From Rubripirellula reticaptiva (lineage in GTDB: Bacteria; Planctomycetota; Planctomycetia; Pirellulales; Pirellulaceae), in NCBI RefSeq assembly GCF_007860175.1, contig NZ_SJPX01000004.1, forward strand, positions 1,029,781 through 1,093,780: a DNA stretch of 64,000 nt, in the 5' to 3' direction. The notes below the pieces were generated by a model, which was not told the origin of the DNA, ran no database searches, and saw nothing but the letters and a program-made list of their open reading frames with translations. The translations under genes and the position numbers were made by a program. Positions 17,667 through 25,602 of the stretch are shown here, piece by piece; position 1 is the first letter of the stretch, and each line of letters opens with the position of its first letter.

Positions 17667-20600
17667 ATGAAACGTTTTCAGGTTTTTGCGTTGTTCGGTG
17701 CAGTCATCGGCACAGCGTTGATGTCGCCAAACGTGGCGGCTCAGCAATCAACGTCAACGCGTCCCGTGGTAGGCCTTCGGTCAGCCGATGCGTCACCGAT
17801 TCTGCTAAGTGGCGGCGATGTCGTGACCGAGCCTGGCCAGGATCCCTCTCGGATGGATGTTCTGATCCAGGGGAACGTGATCGTTCGTGTCGCGCCCGAA
17901 ATTGATCCGCCGCCGGGCACGCAAACGATCGACATCGCCGGCCAACGGGTTCATGCGGGCCTGATCGATGCGATGCACGACGTCGAACTGCCGCGAAACG
18001 GCGGCGACGATCCGGCTGGATATTGGAACGCCAATGTCACGCCCCAAGATCAAGCGGCGTCGGCAGTTACCGCGGCGGGCAGCGATCTGAAGAAGCGTCG
18101 GGATCAAGGAATCACTGCAGAACTTCTGGCGCCGAAAGACGGCATCATCAAAGGAACCAGTTGCGTTGTTTTAACGGTTGATCCCGAAAGTCCTCAGCGA
18201 TTGCTTCGCGATCAAGTGTTCCAGCATGCGACGTTGACGGTGCCACGCGGATCGAATCGCGGGCGAAATCCAAATTCGCCGATGGGGGCCACGGCGCTGG
18301 TTCGTCAATCACTCTATGACACGATTTGGTATCGCGATGCAGTTCATGCTTACGGACTTCGTGACGACTTGCCACGTCCCGAGCGCAATGTGGCTTTGGA
18401 AGCACTCGCACAAGTCTTCCAGTCACAATCGTTGGTGATTGATGCAGCCAATGAGCGAATGGCGATCCGCGCGGCCGATGTTTGCGACGAGTTTTCGGTC
18501 TCCCTGATCGTCCGCGGCAGTGGACGCGAATACCGTGCGATCGAAGAAATCGCAAACCGCGTGTCGACGGTGTTGGTGCCAGTAAACTTTCCCGACACGC
18601 CAGATGCGGCAACCGCTGAATCGATTCGCGAAGCCCCGTTGGTCGATTGGATGCACTGGCGACTGGCACCCGAAAATCCTGCCAAGTTGGCTGCCGCTGG
18701 TGTCGAGTTTTGTTTGACGACGGACGGATTGGATGACCCGGGAAAATTCTTAAAGAACGTACGCACCGCCGTGGCACGTGGTTTGGATCCGACGGTTGCT
18801 CACGCATCGATCACGACGACGCCCGCGCGATTGTTGGGCATCGAGGACCAAGTTGGCCGAGTTCGCGCAGGAATGTTGGCGAACTTGGTGGTCACCGACG
18901 GCGATTTGTTTAGCGAAAAAACAAAGGTGATGGATACTTGGGTCGCTGGCCAAAGGTTTCCGGTCGAAAGTGAATCGATGAAAACAGACGATCCACTGAT
19001 TGGTCAATGGCGACTGAACTTGCCGACCAAGGATGGATCACTTCCAGCAACACTTCTTATTCGCAACAAAGGCAAGACTTTTGCTGCAAAGTTGCAAGTT
19101 GATGTGGTCGTCGCTAGCGATGACGAGGAAGGTCAGCAGAGCGATGAAAAGGAAGTCGAAGACGAAACGCCCAAGTCGGTTGAAATTGAACTTGCCAATC
19201 TCATTCGCCAACGAGAACGTCTGTCAGCGTCGGTGGAGTTGGCATCGTTCAAAGATGACCTCGGTTTGCGATTTGTTGACGGATTGTCGCGTTTGACTCT
19301 CGTCACAATTCAGCCCGCCGGCAGCGATTCGAACGAACCCACTATCTTTGCAACGCTGGTTGGCCCCAGCGGTGAACGACGTACCCTGAATTTGAAAAGA
19401 GTTGTCAAAGAAGACGACGAGAAAGAAGACGACGAGAAAGAAGAGGAAGGGAAGAAGGAAGAACGCAACAAAGACAGTGACGAGAAAAGTGACGAGACGA
19501 AACCCAGCACTGAATCGATCGCGGTGACTTATCCCCTGGGATCGTTTGGGCTTACCGAGCCACCGGCGGTGCATGATTCGGTCCTGTTTCGTGATGCCAC
19601 CGTTTGGACCTGTGGACCGATGGGCAAACTTGAACGTGGCGATGTCTTAGTGAAAGACGGCAAGATCGTTGACGTTGGAATGGATTTGAAGGCTCCGGCG
19701 GGAACTCACATTGTCGATGCCAAAGGCAAACACATCACCCCGGGATTGATTGATTGTCATTCTCACGCCGCCACCGATGGCGGCATCAACGAATCGGGGC
19801 AAGACGTCACTGCCGAGGTGCGAATCGGTGATTTTATCGACAACAGTGACATCTCCATTTATCGACAACTCGCTGGTGGAGTCACGACCGCGAACGTGCT
19901 GCATGGATCGGCGAATCCGATCGGCGGTCAAAGCCAGACGATCAAATTTCGTTGGGGCGAATCAATGTCGGGGATGAAGTTTTCGCAGGCACCAGCAGGA
20001 ATCAAGTTTGCACTTGGCGAGAACGTCAAACGATCTGAAAGCCGTTATCCCAACACACGCATGGGCGTCGAACAGATCTTGCGAGATCAGTTTCTGGCTG
20101 CACGCCAATACGATGCGGCTTGGAAAGCTTGGAGGTCAGGCGATCGTTCGGCCTTGCCACCTCGCCGTGACTTGCAGTTGGACGCATTGGTTGAAATTCA
20201 ACAGGGCGAGCGGTGGGTTCACTGTCATAGTTACCGGCAAGACGAAATCGTTGCGACCTTGGATGTGTTGGAAGAATTCAATATTCAAATTGGAACGCTG
20301 CAGCACATTTTGGAAGGCTATAAAGTCGCTGATCGTATCGCGTCGCATGGCGCGATGGCGTCGTCGTTTGCGGACTGGTGGGCCTACAAGTTCGAAGTCT
20401 TTGACGCGATTCCCTATAACGGCGTCTTGTTGCACAACGCCGGCGTGACGGTATCGTTCAACAGCGATGATGCTGAACTGGCTCGGCACCTGAATACCGA
20501 AGCCGCCAAAGCGACCAAGTACGGTGGCGTTCCGGAACAAGAGGCGTTGAAGTTTGTGACGCTAAATCCAGCAAAACAGCTACGGATCGATGATCGTGTT

Positions 20601-20915
20601 GGCTCAATCGAAGTCGGCAAAGACGCCGACTTGGTCGTCTGGAGCGGGCGTCCGCTGTCAACCACAACGCGGTGCGAACAGACGTGGATCGATGGCCAGC
20701 AGTACTTCTCGATTGCAACCGATCGAAAGATGCGGGAACGCGATCAGAAGACTCTGACGGAACTGATTCGCTTGGCGACATCAAAGGATGTCAGCGACAA
20801 GAACGACAGTGACAAGAAAGATGAAGTGAAAGATCAGGATCCGGATGAAGAGGATCGATGGTTTCGGTTCGACATCTTTTGCAATGCTGGACAAAACCGA
20901 GGAGACAACCGATGA
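17667..20915 (+). CDS. Double amidohydrolase-domain exported protein
   Basis: A 1082-residue exported protein with two amidohydrolase-like halves. A signal peptide is at the N-terminus (FQVFALFGAVIGTALMSPNVAAQ). The first half (about 40-440) keeps the family frame (GLIDAMHD, TTTPARLLGIEDQVGRVRAGMLANLVVTDGD) but lacks the HxH metal motif. A charged linker around 580-620, rich in Lys, Glu and Asp and encoded by a short tandem repeat, joins it to the second half. That half (about 645-1040) has GLIDCHSHAA with HSH, WVHCHSYRQDE, a QHIL segment and FNSDDAE, all fitting a metal-dependent imidazolonepropionase-like hydrolase. TTG 17640 is possible, but ATG 17667 starts the signal peptide. The stop overlaps the next ATG. 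Confidence 0.82.
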   Translation: MKRFQVFALFGAVIGTALMSPNVAAQQSTSTRPVVGLRSADASPILLSGGDVVTEPGQDPSRMDVLIQGNVIVRVAPEIDPPPGTQTIDIAGQRVHAGLIDAMHDVELPRNGGDDPAGYWNANVTPQDQAASAVTAAGSDLKKRRDQGITAELLAPKDGIIKGTSCVVLTVDPESPQRLLRDQVFQHATLTVPRGSNRGRNPNSPMGATALVRQSLYDTIWYRDAVHAYGLRDDLPRPERNVALEALAQVFQSQSLVIDAANERMAIRAADVCDEFSVSLIVRGSGREYRAIEEIANRVSTVLVPVNFPDTPDAATAESIREAPLVDWMHWRLAPENPAKLAAAGVEFCLTTDGLDDPGKFLKNVRTAVARGLDPTVAHASITTTPARLLGIEDQVGRVRAGMLANLVVTDGDLFSEKTKVMDTWVAGQRFPVESESMKTDDPLIGQWRLNLPTKDGSLPATLLIRNKGKTFAAKLQVDVVVASDDEEGQQSDEKEVEDETPKSVEIELANLIRQRERLSASVELASFKDDLGLRFVDGLSRLTLVTIQPAGSDSNEPTIFATLVGPSGERRTLNLKRVVKEDDEKEDDEKEEEGKKEERNKDSDEKSDETKPSTESIAVTYPLGSFGLTEPPAVHDSVLFRDATVWTCGPMGKLERGDVLVKDGKIVDVGMDLKAPAGTHIVDAKGKHITPGLIDCHSHAATDGGINESGQDVTAEVRIGDFIDNSDISIYRQLAGGVTTANVLHGSANPIGGQSQTIKFRWGESMSGMKFSQAPAGIKFALGENVKRSESRYPNTRMGVEQILRDQFLAARQYDAAWKAWRSGDRSALPPRRDLQLDALVEIQQGERWVHCHSYRQDEIVATLDVLEEFNIQIGTLQHILEGYKVADRIASHGAMASSFADWWAYKFEVFDAIPYNGVLLHNAGVTVSFNSDDAELARHLNTEAAKATKYGGVPEQEALKFVTLNPAKQLRIDDRVGSIEVGKDADLVVWSGRPLSTTTRCEQTWIDGQQYFSIATDRKMRERDQKTLTELIRLATSKDVSDKNDSDKKDEVKDQDPDEEDRWFRFDIFCNAGQNRGDNR
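20899..20904 (+). promoter_or_regulatory. Ribosome binding site for the second amidohydrolase gene
   Basis: GAGGAG, 7 bases before ATG 20912, sets that start over the in-frame ATG at 20858 and shows the gene is translated from inside the end of its upstream neighbour. Confidence 0.7.
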
Positions 20916-22249
20916 AACGAATGATCCCAATGATGGCCTCGCTCGCCATCGCGACTGGTTCGCTGGCGACTGGTTCACTGACGACTGGTTTACTGGCGAC
21001 TTTGTTAGTGGCTAGCGACCAGATTCCTGGACCCAAGCAAACGCAGCCGATCTTGATCCAAGACGCGACGATCCATCGTGTTGATGAGCCGACGATTCAG
21101 AAAGGTTCAGTATTGTTTGACGATGGCAAGATTGTCGCGGTTGGCAAAACAGTTGACTCGCCCGACAACTGTATCGTTGTTGACGGGACGGGCAAACACG
21201 TTTACCCCGGACTGATCGAATCGATGACAGATCTGGGGCTTCGCGAAATTCTGTCAGTCGATGAATCTGTTGACAGTCGCGAACGTGGGGATCGCAATCC
21301 CAATGTGCGTTCCTGGGTTGCGGTGAATCCGGACAGCGAACTGATCCCGGTGGCGCGGGCCGGCGGCGTTCTGATTGCCCACGTTTCGCCCGGTGGCAGC
21401 TTCGTTCGCGGTCAAACTTCGGTCATGCAGTTAGACGGCTGGATGACAAGTGAGATGAATCTGTTGGCACCGGCCGGCTTGAGCGTGAACTGGGAGTCGA
21501 TGCAGCCGAGCGACAAAGACGCAGCCAAGGTTGCCGAAAAGCGAGACGAGAAGCTTGCTGAGTTAGATGATTGGTTCGACCAGGCGACTCGTTATGGCGA
21601 AGCACGTGCTGCTGGCACGATTGCAGTCGCGACTGATCTAAGACTGGAATCGTTGCTGCCGGTGATCAAGGGCGAGCGACCGTTGTTTGTCGAAGCCAAT
21701 CGTCAATCAACGATCGAGTCTGCGGTTGCTTATGCCGTCGGCCGCAAGATTCGATTGGTGATCTGTGGTGGCTATGATGCGGCCGAGTGTGCTGATCTGT
21801 TGAAACGTTTTGACATTCCGGTGATCGTTGCCGGAACGTATCGGTTGCCGCTGCGTCGCGGCGATGCGTATGACGCACCCTACACGCTTCCCGAGCGGCT
21901 TTGGAAAGCAGGGGTGAAGTTCGCCATCTGTGGTGAAGGGCCCGGGTATCCCGGTGGTTCATCGAACGCACGAAACTTGCCGTATCATGCAGCCAACGCG
22001 GTTGCCTATGGGCTGGATCGTGATGAAGCGATCCGCGCGATCACGTTGTCGGCGGCAACGATCCTAGGTGTGGATCAGCAAATCGGATCCGTCACCGCCG
22101 GTAAAGACGCAACGCTAATTCTGTGTGATGGCGATGTGCTGGAAACGGAGACTCATGTCAGTAAGGCCTGGATTCAAGGTCGTACCGTCGACTTGACCAG
22201 TCGCCACACGATGCTGTTCGAAAAGTACAAACAGAAATATCAGCAGTAG
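20912..22249 (+). CDS. Exported amidohydrolase-like protein without the HxH motif
   Basis: Paralogue of the amidohydrolase halves in the upstream gene, about 445 residues, with a signal peptide. The usual family landmarks remain (HVYPGLIESMTDLGL, AITLSAATILGVDQQIGSVTAGKDATLILCDGD), but GLIESMTD stands where the HxH pair is expected and the final metal Asp region reads ICGEGPGY. A metal-dependent hydrolase reaction is therefore doubtful; it may be a structural partner or binding protein for the active half upstream (inference). The hydrophobic segment of the signal peptide contains a 15-bp tandem repeat encoding ATGSL, ATGSL, TTGLL, ATLLV. It overlaps the upstream stop by 4 bp and has GAGGAG before the ATG. 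Confidence 0.8.
   Translation: MKRMIPMMASLAIATGSLATGSLTTGLLATLLVASDQIPGPKQTQPILIQDATIHRVDEPTIQKGSVLFDDGKIVAVGKTVDSPDNCIVVDGTGKHVYPGLIESMTDLGLREILSVDESVDSRERGDRNPNVRSWVAVNPDSELIPVARAGGVLIAHVSPGGSFVRGQTSVMQLDGWMTSEMNLLAPAGLSVNWESMQPSDKDAAKVAEKRDEKLAELDDWFDQATRYGEARAAGTIAVATDLRLESLLPVIKGERPLFVEANRQSTIESAVAYAVGRKIRLVICGGYDAAECADLLKRFDIPVIVAGTYRLPLRRGDAYDAPYTLPERLWKAGVKFAICGEGPGYPGGSSNARNLPYHAANAVAYGLDRDEAIRAITLSAATILGVDQQIGSVTAGKDATLILCDGDVLETETHVSKAWIQGRTVDLTSRHTMLFEKYKQKYQQ
20951..21010 (+). repeat. 15-bp tandem repeat inside a signal peptide
   Basis: Units GCGACTGGTTCGCTG (20951-20965), GCGACTGGTTCACTG, ACGACTGGTTTACTG and a diverged fourth unit ending at 21010. They encode the hydrophobic core of the signal peptide, so copy-number change would lengthen or shorten it by five residues while keeping the frame. 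Confidence 0.8.
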
Positions 22250-22573
22250 TCTGAAGCGGATTCATCAGCAGTCCGTTACTGCTCGTTTGTGCCTAAATCG
22301 ACAAACCGCTGACGACTTTTGCAACGAACTCTCTCTACCGCTCGTGATGCGGTCGATCGGACATGTCCATCGATTGTCGCTGACGCAATTGTAATAAACG
22401 CCATCGCCGTCAGTCTTCCGTGCTGCGAATTTGGACGTCACCGGATCGGGCCTCAGTGAACCCTGTTGAACTTACGTTCCTCCCGATGGTCGTTGATCCG
22501 AAACCCACATTCAACGCAGTGGAGCGACCAACCAGTTGCGGTTGCACTTCGTCCTGGAAGCTTTTCCGCCGGG
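22250..22573. other. Intergenic region after the amidohydrolase operon
   Basis: Apart from the small hairpin at 22267-22283 I see no gene, RNA or repeat in this 324-base stretch. It lies between the ends of a plus-strand operon and a minus-strand gene, so both transcripts should stop here. Short open frames in it have no ribosome binding site or recognisable content. Confidence 0.5.
22267..22283 (+). terminator. Weak hairpin after the amidohydrolase operon
   Basis: AGCAGT (22267-22272) pairs with ACTGCT (22278-22283) over a 5-base loop, 17 bases after the stop. Only a short T-rich stretch (CGTTTGT) follows, so termination is plausible but not certain. Confidence 0.4.
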
Positions 22574-22963
22574 TCAGTTTTCGTGGTGACGTTCACCGGT
22601 GAAAACCATCGATCGAGTCCCCTGTCCAAAGAACGAACCGACCCGTGTTAGCGGCAGTGTCCACTGCGTCGGTGTGTCGACGTTGATTGAACCGCAGGCG
22701 AAATAGGGCGGGATTGGGCGCGAAAGGTCAAGCTGATCGACAGACGTTGCGAATTCGCCATGTTGGTCGAAATACTGTGATTGCGCGCTGCGCAGATCGT
22801 GAAGGAAGTCCCTCGCAACCATCGCTTCGCTTGCTTGTCGCGACTGAAAATACCAGCTCACCGATGTGTAAACGGAAAATCCGATCATCATCGTGCCTGC
22901 AAACGCAACGCTCATCGACCGAAGTCGGACGCCGAATTGAGAGGGAGAAGTTGCAATCGACAT
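22574..22963 (-). CDS. Pseudopilin-like small membrane protein
   Basis: A 129-residue protein with one hydrophobic helix (about 17-40, MSVAFAGTMMIGFSVYTSVSWYF) followed by a soluble part. Residues 49-75 (ARDFLHDLRSAQSQYFDQHGEFATSVDQL) resemble the helix-to-domain part of type IV pilin-like and pseudopilin proteins, where a peptide of this style precedes the globular domain. A classical prepilin cleavage site (Gly-Phe-Thr-Leu-x-Glu) is not seen. No other secretion or pilus gene is nearby. It could equally be an orphan anchored protein of unknown role. Confidence 0.6.
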   Translation of the reverse strand: MSIATSPSQFGVRLRSMSVAFAGTMMIGFSVYTSVSWYFQSRQASEAMVARDFLHDLRSAQSQYFDQHGEFATSVDQLDLSRPIPPYFACGSINVDTPTQWTLPLTRVGSFFGQGTRSMVFTGERHHEN

Positions 22964-23141
22964 AACAGCGGCATGAATGAAAACTCGAAGCGGTTCTTCA
23001 AGACATCAACGATTAGCCTACGCCGACCCGACAGGCCGGGCCGAAGCCAGGCAAAAATGCGGTGACATGCGACTGGATTGAAAAACGTCGCGGTTGTAAC
23101 GATTGCACGGATCGGATTGCCGCGTGCGGCACGCGTGCGAT

Positions 23142-25235
23142 TTACATCAGGAACGCGTCTGCATCCGCCTTGGGGGCCGGTTGATAATTCAGTGGTTCCA
23201 TGCTGCTGCCGGCGCGGCCTTGGCTCAGACTGCGAACGGCGCCGCTGTAGCCGAACATTTCCTTCAGGGGCGCGTGAGCGGTGATGACTGTCATCTGACC
23301 TCGCGTTTCGGTTAGCGCGATGATGGCCCGGCGCTGTTGCAGGTCACCTACCAATTCGCCCATGTATTCGTCGGGCGTTGTCACTTCCACACGCATCACT
23401 GGTTCCAGTAGGACTGGCCCTGCCTTTTCGAGTCCTTTGTCGAATGCGTCGCCGGCGGCGATGCGGAAAGCAATTTCGTCCGAGCCTTCTTCGGCGGTTT
23501 CGACTGCGTAGACTTCGATCCGGACACCCGACAATGGGAACCCTGCTAACAAACCACCACCAGCGGCCCGTTCGCGAATTTCGTCCATTGCCGCTTGGCG
23601 TACATTGTTGGCAAGCGGTGCGTCGGGCGGCAGTCGATCAAACACTTGCACCGGAGCCGCCGTGTCTTCGAGCGGCGAAACCTTGATGCTCATGCGAGCA
23701 AACATTTGAGTACCACCCATTTGCCGATTGCAGATTCCGACAACGTCCGCACTGCCGCCGATCGTTTCGCGGTAATTCACACGCGGCTTATAGAACTTGA
23801 CGTTCAGCCCAAAGTCGCGAGTCAAACGGTGCTGGATCACTTCGAGGTGCAGTTCGCCCATGCCGCTGATCAAGGTTTGTCCCGATTCTTCGTTCTCCAC
23901 CGCGCGGAAGGTTGGGTCTTGGCGACGGATCATGTCGAGCGTTTCTTCGAGCTTCTTTTTGTCGGATGTGCTCTCGGGTTCGATCGCCATCGAGATCACG
24001 GTTTCGGCAAACTTGATGCTTGGCAATTCGATGGCATTCTGACTGTCACAGACCGTGTCGCCCGTGATCGCGAAACGGGGCCCGATCACGCACGCGATGT
24101 CGCCCGCCGAAACGACTTCGACTTGGCCGTCGCGATCTTTCTTGGTGGCGTGGATCTGCCAGATCTGGGCGATGTTTTCTTTTTTGTCGCGATTGGGGCA
24201 CTGCACGCGAGAGTTCTGGGATAGTTCGCCGCTGTAAACGCGGATCCAATAATTGTCGCCGGTCTTGGCGGGCAAAATTTTGAAGACCAATCCGCAGAAC
24301 GGTTCTTTCGCATCTGGTTTGCGAATGAGGACTTTGTCATGGTTCTTGGGATCAACGCCTTCGACCGGTGGCCGGTCCAGCGGGCTGGGTAGGAAATTGC
24401 CAACGGCCGTCATCAACGGCTGGATGCCCATTCCGTGCAGCGCCGATCCGCACAAGACGACCTGGATCTTGCGCTGGATAACGCCGTCGCGAAGTGCGGC
24501 GATGATCAGGTCGCGAGGGACTTCTTTGTCTTCGAGCGCCAAGTTGGCTGCTTCTTCGCTGAGGTCATAGACAGCGTCAAGCATCTGTTCACGCCACAGC
24601 AGTGCATCGTCGCGAAGTTCGGCGGGAACCTCGGTTTCTTTGATCTGCTTGCCATCGGTTTCGGGATCGAATTCCAGCATCTTCATGTCGATCAAGTCGA
24701 TCACGCCGCGGAAAGGATCCGACACGTGCGGCGGACCTTGGCCGACCGGCAATTCGATCGCGACCGGGTTGCCGCCCAGACGCGGCTGGATATCGTTGAG
24801 GACGGATTCGAAATTGGCGCCTTCGCGGTCCATTTTGTTGATGAACACGATCCGCGGAACTTCGTAACGATCGGCTTGTCGCCAAACCGTTTCGCTTTGT
24901 GCCTCGACACCCTCGCGAGCCGAAAAGACGGTAACCGCGCCGTCGAGCACTCGCAGACATCGCTCGACTTCAGCGGTAAAGTCAACGTGGCCAGGCGTGT
25001 CCAGCAAGTTGATGTTGTATTCTTGCCAGCGGTACTTCACACACGCTGAAAAGATTGTGATGCCACGTTCCTGTTCTTCCGGATCATCGTCGGTATCCGT
25101 CGTGCCGTGGTCGACGCGACCGACCCGGTGTTTGGCTCCGCTTAGAAACAGCATCCGCTCGGTGACGGTGGTTTTACCGGCATCGATGTGCGCGATGATG
25201 CCGATGTTACGGAGCTTGGATATGTCGGTGGCCAT
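23142..25235 (-). CDS. fusA: Elongation factor G (EF-G paralogue)
   Basis: Ribosomal translocase GTPase, 697 residues. All G motifs are present: AHIDAGKTT (G1), the switch region with EEQERGITI (G2/switch I), DTPGHVDF (G3), NKMDR (G4) and CGSALHGMG (G5). Domains II to V follow, with LISGMGELHLEVI in domain III and YMGELVGDLQQRRA in domain V. Switch I reads VDHGTTDTDDDPEEQ, unlike the DWMEQE form of the main EF-G, and no ribosomal protein gene or tuf lies nearby. Planctomycetes commonly carry several EF-G copies, so this may be a specialised paralogue, for example for recycling (inference). The fusA symbol is for the family only. Confidence 0.88.
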   Translation of the reverse strand: MATDISKLRNIGIIAHIDAGKTTVTERMLFLSGAKHRVGRVDHGTTDTDDDPEEQERGITIFSACVKYRWQEYNINLLDTPGHVDFTAEVERCLRVLDGAVTVFSAREGVEAQSETVWRQADRYEVPRIVFINKMDREGANFESVLNDIQPRLGGNPVAIELPVGQGPPHVSDPFRGVIDLIDMKMLEFDPETDGKQIKETEVPAELRDDALLWREQMLDAVYDLSEEAANLALEDKEVPRDLIIAALRDGVIQRKIQVVLCGSALHGMGIQPLMTAVGNFLPSPLDRPPVEGVDPKNHDKVLIRKPDAKEPFCGLVFKILPAKTGDNYWIRVYSGELSQNSRVQCPNRDKKENIAQIWQIHATKKDRDGQVEVVSAGDIACVIGPRFAITGDTVCDSQNAIELPSIKFAETVISMAIEPESTSDKKKLEETLDMIRRQDPTFRAVENEESGQTLISGMGELHLEVIQHRLTRDFGLNVKFYKPRVNYRETIGGSADVVGICNRQMGGTQMFARMSIKVSPLEDTAAPVQVFDRLPPDAPLANNVRQAAMDEIRERAAGGGLLAGFPLSGVRIEVYAVETAEEGSDEIAFRIAAGDAFDKGLEKAGPVLLEPVMRVEVTTPDEYMGELVGDLQQRRAIIALTETRGQMTVITAHAPLKEMFGYSGAVRSLSQGRAGSSMEPLNYQPAPKADADAFLM

Positions 25236-25282
25236 GGATCTGGTATCAGGAATGCAGGGATCAACGAACGGAATTCGCTAAC

Positions 25283-25469
25283 GGATCGTGCGGAAATAAG
25301 TACTGGGCATCACTCTCCCTCTGGAAGAATCGGACGCAGTAGCGGCCGGAGAGGGTTTGGCATACGGCCCTCCCCGGCCGCGACTGCGTCCGACCCTCCC
25401 GCGGGGCGGGAGAGTGTATGGTTGAGCCTCGTGAATGCCGGTGTTTTTTCCGAACAAGTCCTAGGTATG
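25283..25469 (+). repeat. Three-hairpin interspersed repeat, copy 1
   Basis: This and copy 2 (26998-27181) share edges (GGATCGTGCGGAAA on the left and a CGAACAAGTC-like block on the right) and a structured core. The core here holds a central stem of about 26 bp (25330-25355 with 25368-25393, two mismatches) and a 7-bp hairpin at 25396-25412 (CTCCCGC with GCGGGAG). The first small hairpin is degenerate. The core starts at CACTCTCCC (25311) and ends with GGGAGAGTG, so the ends also pair. There is no open frame with support, so it appears non-coding. Confidence 0.8.
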
Positions 25470-25521
25470 GGATCACTAAGTATCCATGATCCGGTCAGCC
25501 TGACCAGGACACGAAAACGAA

Positions 25522-25566
25522 GCTACGGAACCAGCACGTAGGTAAGTAGGCAAGTGGTTCCGTAGC
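25522..25566 (-). terminator. Intrinsic terminator of the DUF1080 gene
   Basis: GCTACGGAACCA (25522-25533) pairs perfectly with TGGTTCCGTAGC (25555-25566), a 12-bp stem with a 21-base loop. It lies about 37 bases after the stop, and the minus-strand sequence beyond it is T-rich (TTCGTTTTCG). Confidence 0.7.
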
Positions 25567-25602
25567 CGCGTCTTGCAATCAGCAGCGGGGGCCGAGGGGC
25601 CG

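Larger units (their letters stand above)
25236..25602. other. Intergenic region between the EF-G and DUF1080 genes
   Basis: The 367 bases are accounted for by repeat copy 1 (25283-25469) and the DUF1080 terminator (25522-25566). The EF-G promoter should lie in the first 50 bases or inside the repeat. Nothing else is visible. Confidence 0.6.

Noticed and set aside
23118-23131. TGCCGC/GCGGCA hairpin after the EF-G gene as a terminator
   Set aside because: The 2-base loop is too tight and no T-run follows on the minus strand, so it is not called.
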